DNA of 64,000 nt from Sphingomonas glacialis (GCF_006439055.1 NZ_RCZC01000001.1:372001-436000), one strand, 5' to 3'. Shown: positions 1 through 10,161, counted from the stretch's first letter. Made by a program: numbers and translations. The notes: generated by a model not told the origin, from the sequence alone.

Positions 1-938
<938 letters not shown>

Positions 939-942
<4 letters not shown>

Positions 943-2195
943 GCGCGCAGCCGATCAGCAACACGCGCCGCACGATCCGCCAGGCGATGACGATCGCACG
1001 GCGCGATTTCGTCGCGACGGTGTTCACCCCGACCTTCCTGCTGTTCCTGCTCTCGCCGCTGTTCACGATCGGCTTCGGCCTGGTCGGCGGGATGGGTGCA
1101 TCGACCGTGGCGAGCGGATCGAGCGAGAAGACGCGGATCGTCGCGATCGTACCGCCGGCCCAGCAGGACGCGATGCGATCGGCCGATGCGCGGCTGCGCG
1201 ATGCGTTCGCGCGCGGCGACCGCCCGCCCGCGCTGGCGATCGAGTCGCCCGCGGCAGATCCCGATGCGCAGGCACGCGCCGCCTTCAAGAGCCGCAAGGG
1301 CATCGACGCCTCGGCCACGCTGTTCGGCGACCTGACACATCCGACGATCCTCTACGACGGCCAGGGCCGCAGCGATGCGCGCTATCTCGCCTCGCTCGCC
1401 GAAGCGACGCTGCGCACCGACCCGGCGCAGACCCAACCGCTGAGCAAGGCGACGCTCACCTCGATCGCGCGCGCCGCGCCGACCGAGAGCGGACACAAGC
1501 AAGCCGCCTTCATCGCAGTGTTCGGGATCTTCTTCCTTGCGCTGCTGCTGGCAGGCCAAGTCGTCGGCACGATGATGGAGGAGCGCAGCAACAAGGTGGT
1601 CGAGGTGCTCGCCGCCGCGGTGCCGCTCGAGGCGGTGTTCTTCGGCAAGCTGCTCGGCATGTTCGGCTCGGCAATCCTGTTCGTCGGCTTCTGGACGACG
1701 CTCGTCACGCAGATCGGCGGCATCCTGCCCGCGCGCTACGCCACCGCGATCGGCGAGATCGGCCCGGCAGTCGGCGCGCCGATGTTCTTCCTGCTGTTCT
1801 TCGCCTATTTCGCGATGGCGTATCTGCTGCTCGGCGCGGTGTTCCTCGGCGTCGGCGCGCAAGCCTCGACCGCGCGCGAATTGCAGATGATGTCGCTGCC
1901 GATCACGATCATCCAGGTCGCGATGTTCGGCCTCGCGCTGAAGGCAAGTGCGGCGCCCGACTCGACGCTGGCCAAGGCGGTCGAGATCTTCCCGCTCAGC
2001 TCCCCGTACGCGATGGCGGCGCACGCGGCGAACCAGCCCGAGCTATGGCCGCATGTCGCCGCACTCGGCTGGCAAGCGCTGTGGGTCGCGATCGCGATCA
2101 CCGTTGGCGCGCGCGCCTTCCGGCGCGGGGTGCTGCAATCGGGGAGTGGGCGACTGTTCGCCCGGCGCAAGACTGTTGACATGAGTGTCAGTTAG
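939..2195 (+). CDS. ABC-2 type transporter permease (NatB-like)
   Basis: Membrane partner of the preceding ATPase, 418 residues. One N-terminal membrane segment follows a short cytoplasmic leader, then a large non-membrane domain of about 170 residues, then a cluster of five or so hydrophobic segments from about residue 190. The stretch MEERSNKVVEVLAAAV is characteristic of ABC-2 permeases of the NatB/YhaP type. The start at 939 overlaps the upstream stop (ATGA). A dyad lies across its 3' end, just upstream of the P450 gene. Exported substrate cannot be inferred; sodium or drug export is only a family precedent. Confidence 0.92.
2177..2190. promoter_or_regulatory. Palindromic operator candidate upstream of P450
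   Basis: The sequence TGACA-TGAG-TGTCA is a perfect 5-bp dyad with a 4-bp spacer, 34 bases before the P450 start. It overlaps a TTGACA (2176-2181) that could be a -35 box, although no good -10 box follows at 17 bases. Dyads of this shape are bound by TetR-family repressors; the regulator is not in the window. Confidence 0.4.
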
Positions 2196-2224
2196 ACGTT
2201 CACTCTCCCAAAAGGAGAGGAACA

Positions 2225-3454
2225 ATGGCGACTCTGGCGCAGGACGTGACCGATCGGTTCGACGTCAGCCGACCCGAACTCTACCGTGACGACATCTGGC
2301 AGGCGCCGTTCCGCGAACTCCGCGCGACCGCGCCGGTCCACCGCGTCGAGCATTCCGACTTCGGTCCCTATTGGTCGGTGTCGAGCTATAAGCCGATCGT
2401 CACGGTAGAATCGCTCCCCGATCTCTATTCGTCGCAGGCGGGCGGCATCACGCTCGCCGATTTCATCGAGAACAACCCGACCGACGTCCGCATGCCGATG
2501 TTCATCGCGATGGACCGGCCCAAGCATACCGGCCAGCGCCGCACCGTCGCGCCCGCCTTCACGCCGTCCGAGATGGTGCGGATGAGCGACAATATCCGCA
2601 CGCGCACCGCCGAGGTGCTCGATTCGCTCGACTGGAACACGCCGTTCGACTGGGTCGACACCGTCTCGGTCGAACTCACCACGCAGATGCTCGCGATCCT
2701 GTTCGATTTTCCGTGGGAGGATCGCCGCAAGCTGACCTTCTGGTCCGACTGGGCGGGCGATATCGAGCTCGTCAAGAATGAGGAGCTGCGGCTCGAGCGG
2801 CTGCGCCACATGTACGAGTGCGGCGGCTATTTCCAGAACCTGTGGAACGCCAAGATCGGCAAGCCGCCGACGCCCGATCTGATCTCGATGATGATCCATT
2901 CCGACGCGATGGCGGAAATGGACCAGATGGAATTTCTCGGCAATCTGATCCTGCTGATCGTCGGCGGCAACGACACGACGCGCAACACGATGAGCGCGGT
3001 CGCCTACGGGCTCGACCTGTTCCCCGACCAGCGCGCCAAGCTGGAGAGTGATCCCTCGCTGATCGCGAATACGGTGCAGGAAGTGATCCGCTGGCAGACG
3101 CCGCTCGCGCATATGCGCCGTACCGCGACGGTCGATTCCGAGCTCGAAGGGCAGCAGATCAAGGCGGGCGACAAGCTCGCGCTGTGGTACATCTCGGCCA
3201 ATCGCGACGAGAGCGTATTCGAGGACCCCGACCGGATCATCGTCGATCGGCCGAACGCGCGGCGGCATCTCGCCTTTGGGCACGGCATCCACCGCTGCGT
3301 CGGGGCGCGGCTCGCCGAAATGCAGATCGCGATCCTGCTCGAGGAGATGGCAAAGCGGCGGATGCGGGTGAACGTACTCGGCGAGCCCGAACGGGTCGCG
3401 GCGTGCTTCGTCCATGGGTACCGCAAACTGCCGGTCGAAATCAGTCGCTATTGA
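2225..3454 (+). CDS. Cytochrome P450, CYP153-like
   Basis: Soluble bacterial class I P450 of 409 residues, a heme monooxygenase needing ferredoxin and ferredoxin reductase, neither of which is encoded nearby. Seen: I-helix oxygen-binding motif GGNDTT at 247-252, ExxR motif EVIR at 286-289, and the heme loop FGHGIHRCVG at 351-360 with the cysteine ligand at 358. The sequence MPMFIAMDRPKH and the I-helix context resemble CYP153 alkane and fatty-acid terminal hydroxylases, so hydroxylation of a medium-chain aliphatic substrate is the likeliest role. The start is supported by an AAAAGGAGAGG ribosome site. A dyad lies upstream. Confidence 0.93.
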   Translation: MATLAQDVTDRFDVSRPELYRDDIWQAPFRELRATAPVHRVEHSDFGPYWSVSSYKPIVTVESLPDLYSSQAGGITLADFIENNPTDVRMPMFIAMDRPKHTGQRRTVAPAFTPSEMVRMSDNIRTRTAEVLDSLDWNTPFDWVDTVSVELTTQMLAILFDFPWEDRRKLTFWSDWAGDIELVKNEELRLERLRHMYECGGYFQNLWNAKIGKPPTPDLISMMIHSDAMAEMDQMEFLGNLILLIVGGNDTTRNTMSAVAYGLDLFPDQRAKLESDPSLIANTVQEVIRWQTPLAHMRRTATVDSELEGQQIKAGDKLALWYISANRDESVFEDPDRIIVDRPNARRHLAFGHGIHRCVGARLAEMQIAILLEEMAKRRMRVNVLGEPERVAACFVHGYRKLPVEISRY

Positions 3455-3462
3455 CCACTATC

Positions 3463-3555
3463 GTCACCCCGGCCTTGTGCCGGGGCCCACTGTGCCGCGC
3501 GTGGTTACGGGTAGCGGGTGCGTCACGGTGGACCCCGGGACAAGTCCGGGGTGAC
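3463..3555. repeat. REP-like hairpin pair, copy 1
   Basis: Two arms face each other: GTCACCCCGGCCTTGTGCC... at 3463 and ...GACAAGTCCGGGGTGAC ending at 3555. Each arm is itself a short hairpin. Near-identical units occur at 25789-25875 and 28477-28570. Here it fills the gap between the P450 gene and the convergent hypothetical gene. Confidence 0.8.
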
Positions 3556-3583
3556 GCTTGAGAAAGACGCGGCGGGAACGCCC

Positions 3584-3985
3584 TCAGTTCGGCTTGGCGA
3601 TCGGCTCGGCACGGACCGGCTCGGCATCGCCAGAGCAATCGCCATTCTGCCGCGCGACCACTGCGGGCGGCGCCTTGCGGCCCATCGTCCAGTTCGCCTG
3701 CATCCGCACCTTTGGATTGGGGGCACACCAGATCTCGCCGGTCTCGTTGATCGCGGTGACCCAGATGAGGTTATACTCCTGGCCGTAATCGATCACGGCA
3801 AAGGCAAAGCCCGGCCCCTTGTCGAGCACATGCACCGGAAGCGGCGGATCGAGTTGCTGCATCGTCATGGACCAGAATCGCGCGAGATCGTCTGCGGTTC
3901 CCAGTGCGTCCGCCGACATCGCACGCGCGTAACTATCCTGCACCCCAAGCGTATAGCCGAGTGACGCCAAGAGGACCCGACCCAT
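3584..3985 (-). CDS. Hypothetical protein
   Basis: Unrecognised protein of about 133 residues, convergent with the P450 gene. It carries a weakly hydrophobic N-terminus, a central acidic helical stretch (ADDLARFWSMTMQQL) and a C-terminal part rich in strand-like residues containing GEIWCAPNPKVRM. The start is uncertain: the ATG at 3985 overlaps the start of msrB on the other strand by two bases, and an ATG at 3919 would leave room for the msrB promoter. No catalytic motif is visible. Confidence 0.6.
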   Translation of the reverse strand: MGRVLLASLGYTLGVQDSYARAMSADALGTADDLARFWSMTMQQLDPPLPVHVLDKGPGFAFAVIDYGQEYNLIWVTAINETGEIWCAPNPKVRMQANWTMGRKAPPAVVARQNGDCSGDAEPVRAEPIAKPN

Positions 3986-4475
3986 GCACGACCGCCGCCA
4001 TTTCCTCGCTCTCGCCAGCACCGGTGCCGCCGCCTTCGCGCTGTTCGGCTGCAAGGGTGCGAATGCGGGCCCGCCCGAGAAATTCGAAATTACGCTCACC
4101 GATGCGCAGTGGAAGGCCAAGCTCTCCCCCGCTGCCTATAACGTGCTGCGGCACGAGGGCACCGAGACGCCCTATACCAGCCCGCTCAACGGCGAGCATC
4201 GCGCCGGCATCTTTTCGTGCGGCGGTTGCGGACTGCCGGCCTTCTCGTCGAAGACCAAGTTCGAGAGCGGCACCGGCTGGCCGAGCTTCTGGGCGCCGCT
4301 CGCCAATGCAGTGGGGAAGCGAACCGACAGTTCGCTCGGTATGGCGCGGACCGAAGTGCATTGCCGCCGCTGCGGCGGGCATCTCGGCCATGTGTTCGAT
4401 GACGGCCCGAAGCCGACGGGCCTGCGCTATTGCATGAACGGCGTGGCGATGACCTTCACGCCAGGCAAGGCCTGA
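3984..4475 (+). CDS. msrB: Peptide-methionine (R)-S-oxide reductase, exported form
   Basis: Reduces methionine-R-sulfoxide in oxidised proteins. The 163-residue protein has an N-terminal DRRHFLALA stretch with twin arginine and a lipobox-like LFGC at 20-23, so it is probably a Tat-exported, membrane-anchored periplasmic MsrB. Zinc ligands form two CxxC pairs at 79/82 and 127/130. The catalytic cysteine is Cys150 in RYCMNG, and the family GTGWPSF motif is at 96-102. The start is supported by an AGAGGA site. A hairpin follows the stop. Confidence 0.95.
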   Translation: MHDRRHFLALASTGAAAFALFGCKGANAGPPEKFEITLTDAQWKAKLSPAAYNVLRHEGTETPYTSPLNGEHRAGIFSCGGCGLPAFSSKTKFESGTGWPSFWAPLANAVGKRTDSSLGMARTEVHCRRCGGHLGHVFDDGPKPTGLRYCMNGVAMTFTPGKA

Positions 4476-4484
4476 TCTTCCGCT

Positions 4485-4502
4485 CCCCGGCCTCGGCCGG
4501 GG
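4485..4502. terminator. Bidirectional hairpin between convergent genes
   Basis: CCCCGGCC-TC-GGCCGGGG forms an 8-bp perfect stem between the convergent msrB and CHAP genes. No T-run follows on either strand, so it may be a weak or factor-assisted terminator. Confidence 0.45.
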
Positions 4503-4509
4503 GGCCGCA

Positions 4510-5037
4510 TCAGCCGCGGGTTGCGTTCGACAGCGCGGCCATGATCATCGGCGTGCCACGCTCCTGCGTGTCGTCGCCGGTCGACTTGCCCGAATAGATG
4601 AAACCCTTGGTCGGATAGGCCGAGGTGCCGAGGCCGCCCTGCGGGCCGTACCACACCTTGACTTCGCTCCAGTCGCCATTGGCCGAGACGTCGATCGCGC
4701 GGACGTCGTGCTCGACGCCGCCGCGGCGCGACCAATTGGCGTGGGTGAGCAGGACTTCGCGGTCGTTCACGACTTCGCTGACCATCGCGACATGACCCAT
4801 CCGCATCCGGCTGGTCGCCGAGAAAGCGAGCACCGCGCCGACCTTGGGGGCGTGGCCACGGGCGTAGCGACCGGCGGCCTGGCTCCACCAGGTGCTGGCA
4901 TTGCCGTGCAGATCGATGCCCGACACTTCGCGCGCGAACGGCGCACACTGCCAGAACTGCGCCATTGCAGGGGTCGCCGTCAGAAGGGCGCACGATACCA
5001 CCAGCGCAAAACGCGCTGCCAAAGCCTTGAATGTCAT
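4510..5037 (-). CDS. Secreted CHAP-domain protein
   Basis: Protein of 175 residues with a cleavable signal peptide (about 1-26, ending ATPAMAQ). The mature part is a CHAP (amidase/peptidase) domain: catalytic Cys in QCAPFAREVSG near residue 30, the downstream GHVAMVSEV segment carrying the His, and a HANWSRRGG stretch. CHAP proteins usually cleave peptidoglycan amide bonds in the periplasm. The start was chosen at the ATG preceding the signal peptide, which has a GGGGGG ribosome site; longer forms have no such signal. It stands alone on its strand. Confidence 0.85.
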   Translation of the reverse strand: MTFKALAARFALVVSCALLTATPAMAQFWQCAPFAREVSGIDLHGNASTWWSQAAGRYARGHAPKVGAVLAFSATSRMRMGHVAMVSEVVNDREVLLTHANWSRRGGVEHDVRAIDVSANGDWSEVKVWYGPQGGLGTSAYPTKGFIYSGKSTGDDTQERGTPMIMAALSNATRG

Positions 5038-5241
5038 GTGACCCCCCAAAGGTCGTTTGAACTTGCTGAGTGTCTCAAAGCAGGTCGCCGCGCCGCTGAA
5101 AACCCTGTCGCCTCGATGAACGGAACCTTTTCCGACGAAGCGAGTTGACCGCACGATGACTGCCCGTTTCGGCATCCGCCGACGGTCGGCTTGCACCATG
5201 CGCGCTCGCATTGCCCCGCGTTGGCAGCTAAGAATCGCGCC

Positions 5242-5721
5242 ATGAAACCAATCGCCGCCAGCTCGCGCCTCCTGCTTGCCCTTCTATTGGTCGGCGCGCC
5301 GTTGGCGGGATGCTCGCGAGAGAGCGCGCCGGATGACGACGCCGCCTTCTACCAGTCGAATGCCGCGACGCTCACGCCGGGCGTCCAGCCGGTCCGCGTC
5401 GGCGAAGGCGGCCCGGCGTTCCGCGCCTGCGCCAGTGTCGGGCAAGTGGTGAACCTGTCGCCGGCGGGCGAACGCTATCTCGCGGTGCGCTCCGCGCCCT
5501 TTGCCGAAGCCGACGAGGTCGGTCGGCTGGACGACGGCGCGAAAATGTATCTGTGCTCGCGCTCGCTCGATCAGCGTTGGCAAGGCGTGGTGGTGCCGCC
5601 CGCCGACGCGCCGACGAGCGATTGCGGCGTTACCGCGTCGCTCGCGGGCCCGCGCGCTTATGCCGGGCCGTGCAAGTCGGGCTGGGTGTTGAGCGGCTTC
5701 GTCCAGCCTGCGGCGGGCTGA
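5242..5721 (+). CDS. Lipoprotein with SH3-like domain
   Basis: Predicted lipoprotein of 159 residues. The signal sequence ends in a lipobox LAGC near residue 24, followed by an acidic +2 region. The mature part contains a bacterial SH3-like pattern (LAVRSAPFAEADEVGRL, then LCSR and GWVLSGFVQP) and several cysteines that could pair. It likely sits in the envelope and may bind cell wall or peptides. It is divergent from the CHAP gene, with an intergenic region of about 200 bases. Confidence 0.75.
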   Translation: MKPIAASSRLLLALLLVGAPLAGCSRESAPDDDAAFYQSNAATLTPGVQPVRVGEGGPAFRACASVGQVVNLSPAGERYLAVRSAPFAEADEVGRLDDGAKMYLCSRSLDQRWQGVVVPPADAPTSDCGVTASLAGPRAYAGPCKSGWVLSGFVQPAAG

Positions 5722-5863
5722 CGTAGCGCCACGGTTTGGTAGCCTAGTATGCTGAGCGCTACCTACGAAACGACCAAAACACGCCCGTTTTGAATTTCGG
5801 GTTTGCGAGGCACGGCAGGATCGGGCATCGCGGTGTCGGACAGACACGGCAGATGGCGGACCC

Positions 5864-7009
5864 ATGGCACTCGACCCCGAAACCTTCGACGCATTGATCG
5901 ACACGGTCCGGCGCTTCGTCGCCGAACGGCTCCGTCCGCTCGAGGCGGCGGTCGAGGAAGCCGATGCGATCCCCGCCGATGTCGTGCAGGACATGCGCGA
6001 GATGGGGCTGTTCGGCCTGTCGATCGACGAGGCATATGGCGGGCTCGGCCTGACGATGCTCGAAGAGGCCAAGGTCGCGATCGAGCTCGGCCGCACCACC
6101 CCCGCTTTCCGTTCGACCTTCGGCACCAATGTCGGGATCGGCTCGCAGGGCCTCGTCATGGCAGGCAATGCCGAGCAGAAGGCGGCGTGGCTGCCGCGCA
6201 TCGCGAGCGGCGAGATCATCACCAGCTTCGCGCTGACCGAGCCCGACGTCGGTTCCGATTCGGGCGCGGTGAAGACGCGCGCGACCTTCGACGGCCAGTC
6301 GTATCGGCTGAACGGCACCAAGCGCTACATCACCAATGCCGACAAGGCCGACCTGTTCACCGTGATGGCGCGGACCAGCGACGACCCCGGCGCGCGCGGC
6401 GTCTCGGCATTCCTGGTGCCGCGCGATCTGGCGGGCGTGTCGATCGGCCATCCTGAGAAGAAGATGGGGCAGAAGGGCGCCAAGGTCGCCGACGTGGTGT
6501 TCGACGATGTCGTCGTCCCCGCCGAAAACCGGCTCGGCGCCGAGGGCGAGGGCTTCAAGATCGCGATGCGCGTGCTCGACCGCGGGCGGCTACACATTTC
6601 CGCGGTGTGCGTCGGGGTGGCCGAGCGGCTGATCGCCGATTGCGTCGCCTATGCCACGACGCGCACGCAGTTCGGCAAGCCGATCGCCGAGCATCAGTTG
6701 ATCCAGGGGATGCTCGCCGATTCGAAGACCGAGGCGCTGGTCGCGCGCGCGATGGTGCTCGAGACCGCGGCTGCGAAGGACGCGGGCAAGGACGTCGTGA
6801 TGGAATCCGCCGCCGCCAAATATTTCGCGAGCGAGATGGTCGGCCGCGTGGCGGACCGCGCGGTGCAGATTTTCGGCGGGGCGGGCTATATCGCCGATTA
6901 CGGGATCGAGCGGCTGTACCGCGACGTGCGGCTGTTCCGCATCTACGAGGGCACCAGCCAGATCCAGCAGATCATCATCGCGCGCGAGACGATCAAGCGC
7001 GGGGGGTGA
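5864..7009 (+). CDS. Acyl-CoA dehydrogenase
   Basis: FAD-dependent acyl-CoA dehydrogenase, 381 residues, the normal family length. Seen in order: helical N-terminal domain, the substrate/FAD signature FALTEPDVGSDSG, a central beta domain, and a C-terminal helical domain with the FGGAGYIADYGIERLYRD segment and an YEGTSQIQQ motif containing the catalytic-base region. It catalyses alpha,beta-desaturation of an acyl-CoA. The SDR gene 167 bases downstream may act in the same degradation route. Chain-length specificity cannot be read. Confidence 0.95.
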   Translation: MALDPETFDALIDTVRRFVAERLRPLEAAVEEADAIPADVVQDMREMGLFGLSIDEAYGGLGLTMLEEAKVAIELGRTTPAFRSTFGTNVGIGSQGLVMAGNAEQKAAWLPRIASGEIITSFALTEPDVGSDSGAVKTRATFDGQSYRLNGTKRYITNADKADLFTVMARTSDDPGARGVSAFLVPRDLAGVSIGHPEKKMGQKGAKVADVVFDDVVVPAENRLGAEGEGFKIAMRVLDRGRLHISAVCVGVAERLIADCVAYATTRTQFGKPIAEHQLIQGMLADSKTEALVARAMVLETAAAKDAGKDVVMESAAAKYFASEMVGRVADRAVQIFGGAGYIADYGIERLYRDVRLFRIYEGTSQIQQIIIARETIKRGG

Positions 7010-7017
7010 CCCCTTCT

Positions 7018-7157
7018 ACGCTCCTCCCGCTTGCAGGAGGGGCACCACCAATCCCCCTCCCGCCTGCGGGAGGGGTTAGGGGAGGGCAGTGCGGCCAAGC
7101 GCCACCCGTCAAGGCACGCCCCTCCCCCAGCCCCTCCCGCAAGCGGGAGGGGAGCAA
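7018..7157. repeat. CCCCTCCCGC hairpin repeat cluster
   Basis: The gap between the dehydrogenase and SDR genes holds several copies of a CCCTCCCGC-TTGC/CTGC-GGGAGGGG inverted repeat, alternating in orientation. It is unlike the 3463 repeat family. It could form strong RNA hairpins in the transcript between the two genes. Confidence 0.7.
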
Positions 7158-7176
7158 GAAAATAGGAGAGAAGATA

Positions 7177-7965
7177 ATGGACACCACGACCCTGTTCCGC
7201 CTCGACGGACGCGTTGCACTCGTCACCGGGGGCTCGCGCGGCATCGGCAAGATGATCGCGGCGGGCTTCATCGCACAAGGCGCGACCGTCTACATTTCTG
7301 CGCGCAAGGCCGATGCCTGCTTCGAGACCGCCAAGGAGCTCGGCGAGAAGTGCATCGCGCTACCGCAGGACGTTTCGACGGTCGCGGGCTGCAAGGCGCT
7401 CGCCACGCAATTGGCCGAACATACCGACCGGCTCGACATCCTCGTCAACAATGCCGGCGCCGCCTGGGGCGAACCGTTCGAGGCGTTCCCGGAAAAAGGC
7501 TGGGACAAGGTAATGGACCTCAACGTCAAATCGCCCTTCTTCCTGACGCAAGCACTGTTCGAGCCGCTCAAGGCCGCCGCGAGCGCTGGACAACCCGCCA
7601 AGGTCATCAACATCACCTCGATCGACGGCCAGCGGCTCAACCCGTGGGAGACGTACAGCTACCAGGCGTCGAAGGCGGCGTTGATCTATCTCACCAAGCG
7701 GATGGCGGCGCGGCTCGTCACCGATCACATCAACGTCACCTCGATCGCGCCCGGCGCGTTCGCCAGCGAGATGAACAAGGCGGCGCGCGACCATGGCTCG
7801 GCGATCGCGCAGAGCATTCCGGCCAAGCGCATCGGCGTCGACGAGGATATGGCGGGCGCCGCGATCTATCTGGCGTCGCGGGCCGGCGATTATGTGATCG
7901 GCGACACGATCACGGTCGATGGCGGACTGGTGCATGCCGCGCTGGGGACAAGCATCGACGCCTGA
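7177..7965 (+). CDS. SDR family oxidoreductase
   Basis: Short-chain dehydrogenase of 262 residues using NAD(P)H. The cofactor motif TGGSRGIG is at 17-24, NNAG at 91-94, and the catalytic Ser148-Tyr162-Lys166 triad is intact. It resembles RhlG-type 3-oxoacyl reductases. The start has an AGGAGAG ribosome site. Its position after an acyl-CoA dehydrogenase, separated by a hairpin repeat, suggests a shared lipid or acyl substrate, which is inference. Confidence 0.93.
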   Translation: MDTTTLFRLDGRVALVTGGSRGIGKMIAAGFIAQGATVYISARKADACFETAKELGEKCIALPQDVSTVAGCKALATQLAEHTDRLDILVNNAGAAWGEPFEAFPEKGWDKVMDLNVKSPFFLTQALFEPLKAAASAGQPAKVINITSIDGQRLNPWETYSYQASKAALIYLTKRMAARLVTDHINVTSIAPGAFASEMNKAARDHGSAIAQSIPAKRIGVDEDMAGAAIYLASRAGDYVIGDTITVDGGLVHAALGTSIDA

Positions 7966-7968
7966 TTC

Positions 7969-8073
7969 CTCCCCTCCCTGAAAGGGAGGGGCTGGGGGTG
8001 GGTCGGCCTAGGGTGGGTGTGACGTTCGATAACCGGCCAACCCACCCCCGACCCCTCCCTTCCAGGGAGGGGA
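7969..8073. repeat. CCCTCCC inverted repeat pair
   Basis: Two arms, CTCCCTGAAAGGGAGGGG-C-TGGGGGTGGGT and its near complement ending in CCAGGGAGGGG, flank about 40 bases between the convergent SDR and protease genes. It is related in style to the 7018-7157 cluster but differs in core sequence. Confidence 0.65.
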
Positions 8074-8103
8074 GGCTCCAGCCGCCATGGACCGGAAGGA
8101 CGA

Positions 8104-8727
8104 TCAGGTCGCCTCCTGCGGATGATGCGGAGTGAGGATCAGCACGCCCTCCTCGACCCGCCACGATTTCAGCCGCGACAGGAAGTTCATCCCCACCACG
8201 TTCATCTCGCCGAACGCCGGCGACACCACCACCGGCAGATCGCGCGCGATGACATTGCCGATCCGCAGCACCGGCACCGTCGCGGTTTGTGCAGCGATAT
8301 TGCCGTTTGCGGTCTGCATCACCACCGGCATCACCGAATCGCTCGGTTCGATCCCCGCGGCCGCGGCGGTGTCGGCCGAGATCGCGGTGACGGTCGCGCC
8401 GCTATCGACCAGCATCCGCCGCTCGACCCCGCCAAGTTTCACGCGCACCCAGAAATGCCCGTCGCTCGCCATCGGCACGCGCATTTCCTTGCCGACGACC
8501 TGCTGCCCGCCGATCTGGAAGCGCTGCGCCATGCGCGCGAACATCGGATCGAACTGCGCGCGCTCGACCACGAGCAACGCCACGATGACGAGCGCGCCCG
8601 CGGTCATCGCGAACGACAACAGCCGCCCCAGCACCGGCACGCGCCGCGCAAGGAACAGGATCGCCACCACGCCGGCGATCAGCAGATACAGCGTCGTGTG
8701 CGGGCCGAGATTGGGGAGGTTGGTCAC
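8104..8727 (-). CDS. Membrane-anchored retropepsin-like aspartic protease
   Basis: Protein of 207 residues with two N-terminal membrane helices (about 11-27 and 37-54) and a C-terminal single-lobed aspartic protease domain of clan AA. The catalytic motif is LVDSGATVT with Asp108, and the second conserved segment is VVGMNFLSRL, as in TIGR02281-type bacterial proteins. The domain probably faces the periplasm and works as a homodimer. Substrate is unknown. Confidence 0.88.
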   Translation of the reverse strand: MTNLPNLGPHTTLYLLIAGVVAILFLARRVPVLGRLLSFAMTAGALVIVALLVVERAQFDPMFARMAQRFQIGGQQVVGKEMRVPMASDGHFWVRVKLGGVERRMLVDSGATVTAISADTAAAAGIEPSDSVMPVVMQTANGNIAAQTATVPVLRIGNVIARDLPVVVSPAFGEMNVVGMNFLSRLKSWRVEEGVLILTPHHPQEAT

Positions 8728-8790
8728 GATCGGAATATAAGGCGCCAGCGCGCCTTTATGAAGGCTGACCGCAGCTAGATCTCGGTCGCC

Positions 8791-10086
8791 TTACTCCATT
8801 ACCGCCAGCAAGCGATCGACCGTCGTCGTCGCGAACGCGGTGAAACTGTCCGCGACGCCGTACGGCAGCAGGATGTCGCGCCCGACCGCCAGCGCGCCGC
8901 AGCTATACACCACGTTCGGAACATACCCGTCGCGTTCGTTCGGGCTCGGCGTCAGGATCGGCGCGGGCGTGCGCGCGAGCAGCTTGGAGGGGTCGGCCTT
9001 GTCGAGCAGGCACGCGCCGACGCAATAATTGCGCACCGTTCCCACGCCGTGGGTGAACACCAGCCAGCCTTCGTCGGTTTCGATCGGCGAGCCGCAATTG
9101 CCCATCTGGACATACTCCCACGGATAGCTCGGCGAGACGATCTTGCCGCCGCCTGCCCAGTGCAGGATGTCGTCCGAACGGTGCAGCCAGATGCTCTCGC
9201 TATCCTGCCGCCCGAGCATCACGAACTGCCCGCCGACGCGCCGCGGGAACAGCGCCATGCCCTTCGCCCCCGCCGCATCGCCGGTGAGCGCGCGCATCAC
9301 GAAGGTTTCCGAACCGTCGCCCGACAACAGTTCGGAGCGCGCCTTCGAGCCGCTGAACGCGGTATAGGTGCCGTGATAGGTGGTCGAGCCATCGTCGTCG
9401 GTGAAGAGCACGAGGCGCAGATCCTCGATCCCCTGATGCTGGCTCGGCAGCACCGGGAACAGCACGGTCTCCGAAATGTCGCGACTGCCATCGACGCGCA
9501 GCGTGACGACGGCACCGTCCTCGAGGCTCGCCCCCTCGATGATCGGCGGCACCGCGACGGGGCTCGGCGGATCGATCGACAGCGCGCCGCCCGGCACCCA
9601 ATGCCCGGTACGGAACGCGACCGAGGAGACATGCCCCTCGCCGATCCCGCGCAGCGACAGGACGAACCGCACGCCGCCGTCGCGCGCGGTCGACTGGTCG
9701 CGCACCAGCACCGCGCTCGGGTTGAACAAGGCCGCCGCCTCGTACGAATATTCCTCGCTGAAATAGGCGCCGATCAGCCGGCGCTGCGCCGCGCTGGTGG
9801 TCAGCGGCGCGGGCATCTGCGCGGCGATCTCGTCATAGCGGCGCAACAGCATCGCATCGACATCGCGGTGCCGCTCGTCGAGCGAATGGGTGACGAGCTC
9901 GAGCTCGGCCGCGAGCCCGGCCTCGTCGAGCGTCAGGACGCGCTCGACGATCATTTGCGTGCGGCTGTGCTCCGCGTCCTGGAAGGCCGCGGGATACTCG
10001 AGACTGAACGGCCGGACGACCGTTCGCGCCGGGTCGGGGCGGAGGATCAGGTCGGAATGGTCGAGCACCGGCTTGCCGTCAGGCAT
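8791..10086 (-). CDS. Glycoside hydrolase family 130 protein
   Basis: Protein of 431 residues with the five-bladed propeller pattern of GH130 mannoside phosphorylases and mannosidases. Supporting segments are FNPSAV, GTYTAFSGS, HRSDDILHW, PWEYVQMGNCGSPIETDEGWLVFTHG (given here only as landmarks in the C-terminal half) and YVPNVVYSCGAL. These enzymes phosphorolyse or hydrolyse beta-linked mannosides in the cytoplasm. The ATG at 10086 was preferred over an earlier in-frame start because AAGGAA lies seven bases upstream. Confidence 0.85.
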   Translation of the reverse strand: MPDGKPVLDHSDLILRPDPARTVVRPFSLEYPAAFQDAEHSRTQMIVERVLTLDEAGLAAELELVTHSLDERHRDVDAMLLRRYDEIAAQMPAPLTTSAAQRRLIGAYFSEEYSYEAAALFNPSAVLVRDQSTARDGGVRFVLSLRGIGEGHVSSVAFRTGHWVPGGALSIDPPSPVAVPPIIEGASLEDGAVVTLRVDGSRDISETVLFPVLPSQHQGIEDLRLVLFTDDDGSTTYHGTYTAFSGSKARSELLSGDGSETFVMRALTGDAAGAKGMALFPRRVGGQFVMLGRQDSESIWLHRSDDILHWAGGGKIVSPSYPWEYVQMGNCGSPIETDEGWLVFTHGVGTVRNYCVGACLLDKADPSKLLARTPAPILTPSPNERDGYVPNVVYSCGALAVGRDILLPYGVADSFTAFATTTVDRLLAVME

Positions 10087-10161
10087 CAGATTTCCTTCAC
10101 AAGGTCCGGGGCCCATACCCTCCCCGCGCGGCTGAACGTGCGAAGCCGGGCGCGGGTCCGC

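Noticed and set aside
7089..8135. 348-codon plus-strand frame over the SDR gene
   Set aside because: Runs in a second frame of the well-supported SDR and reads Arg-rich low-complexity sequence.
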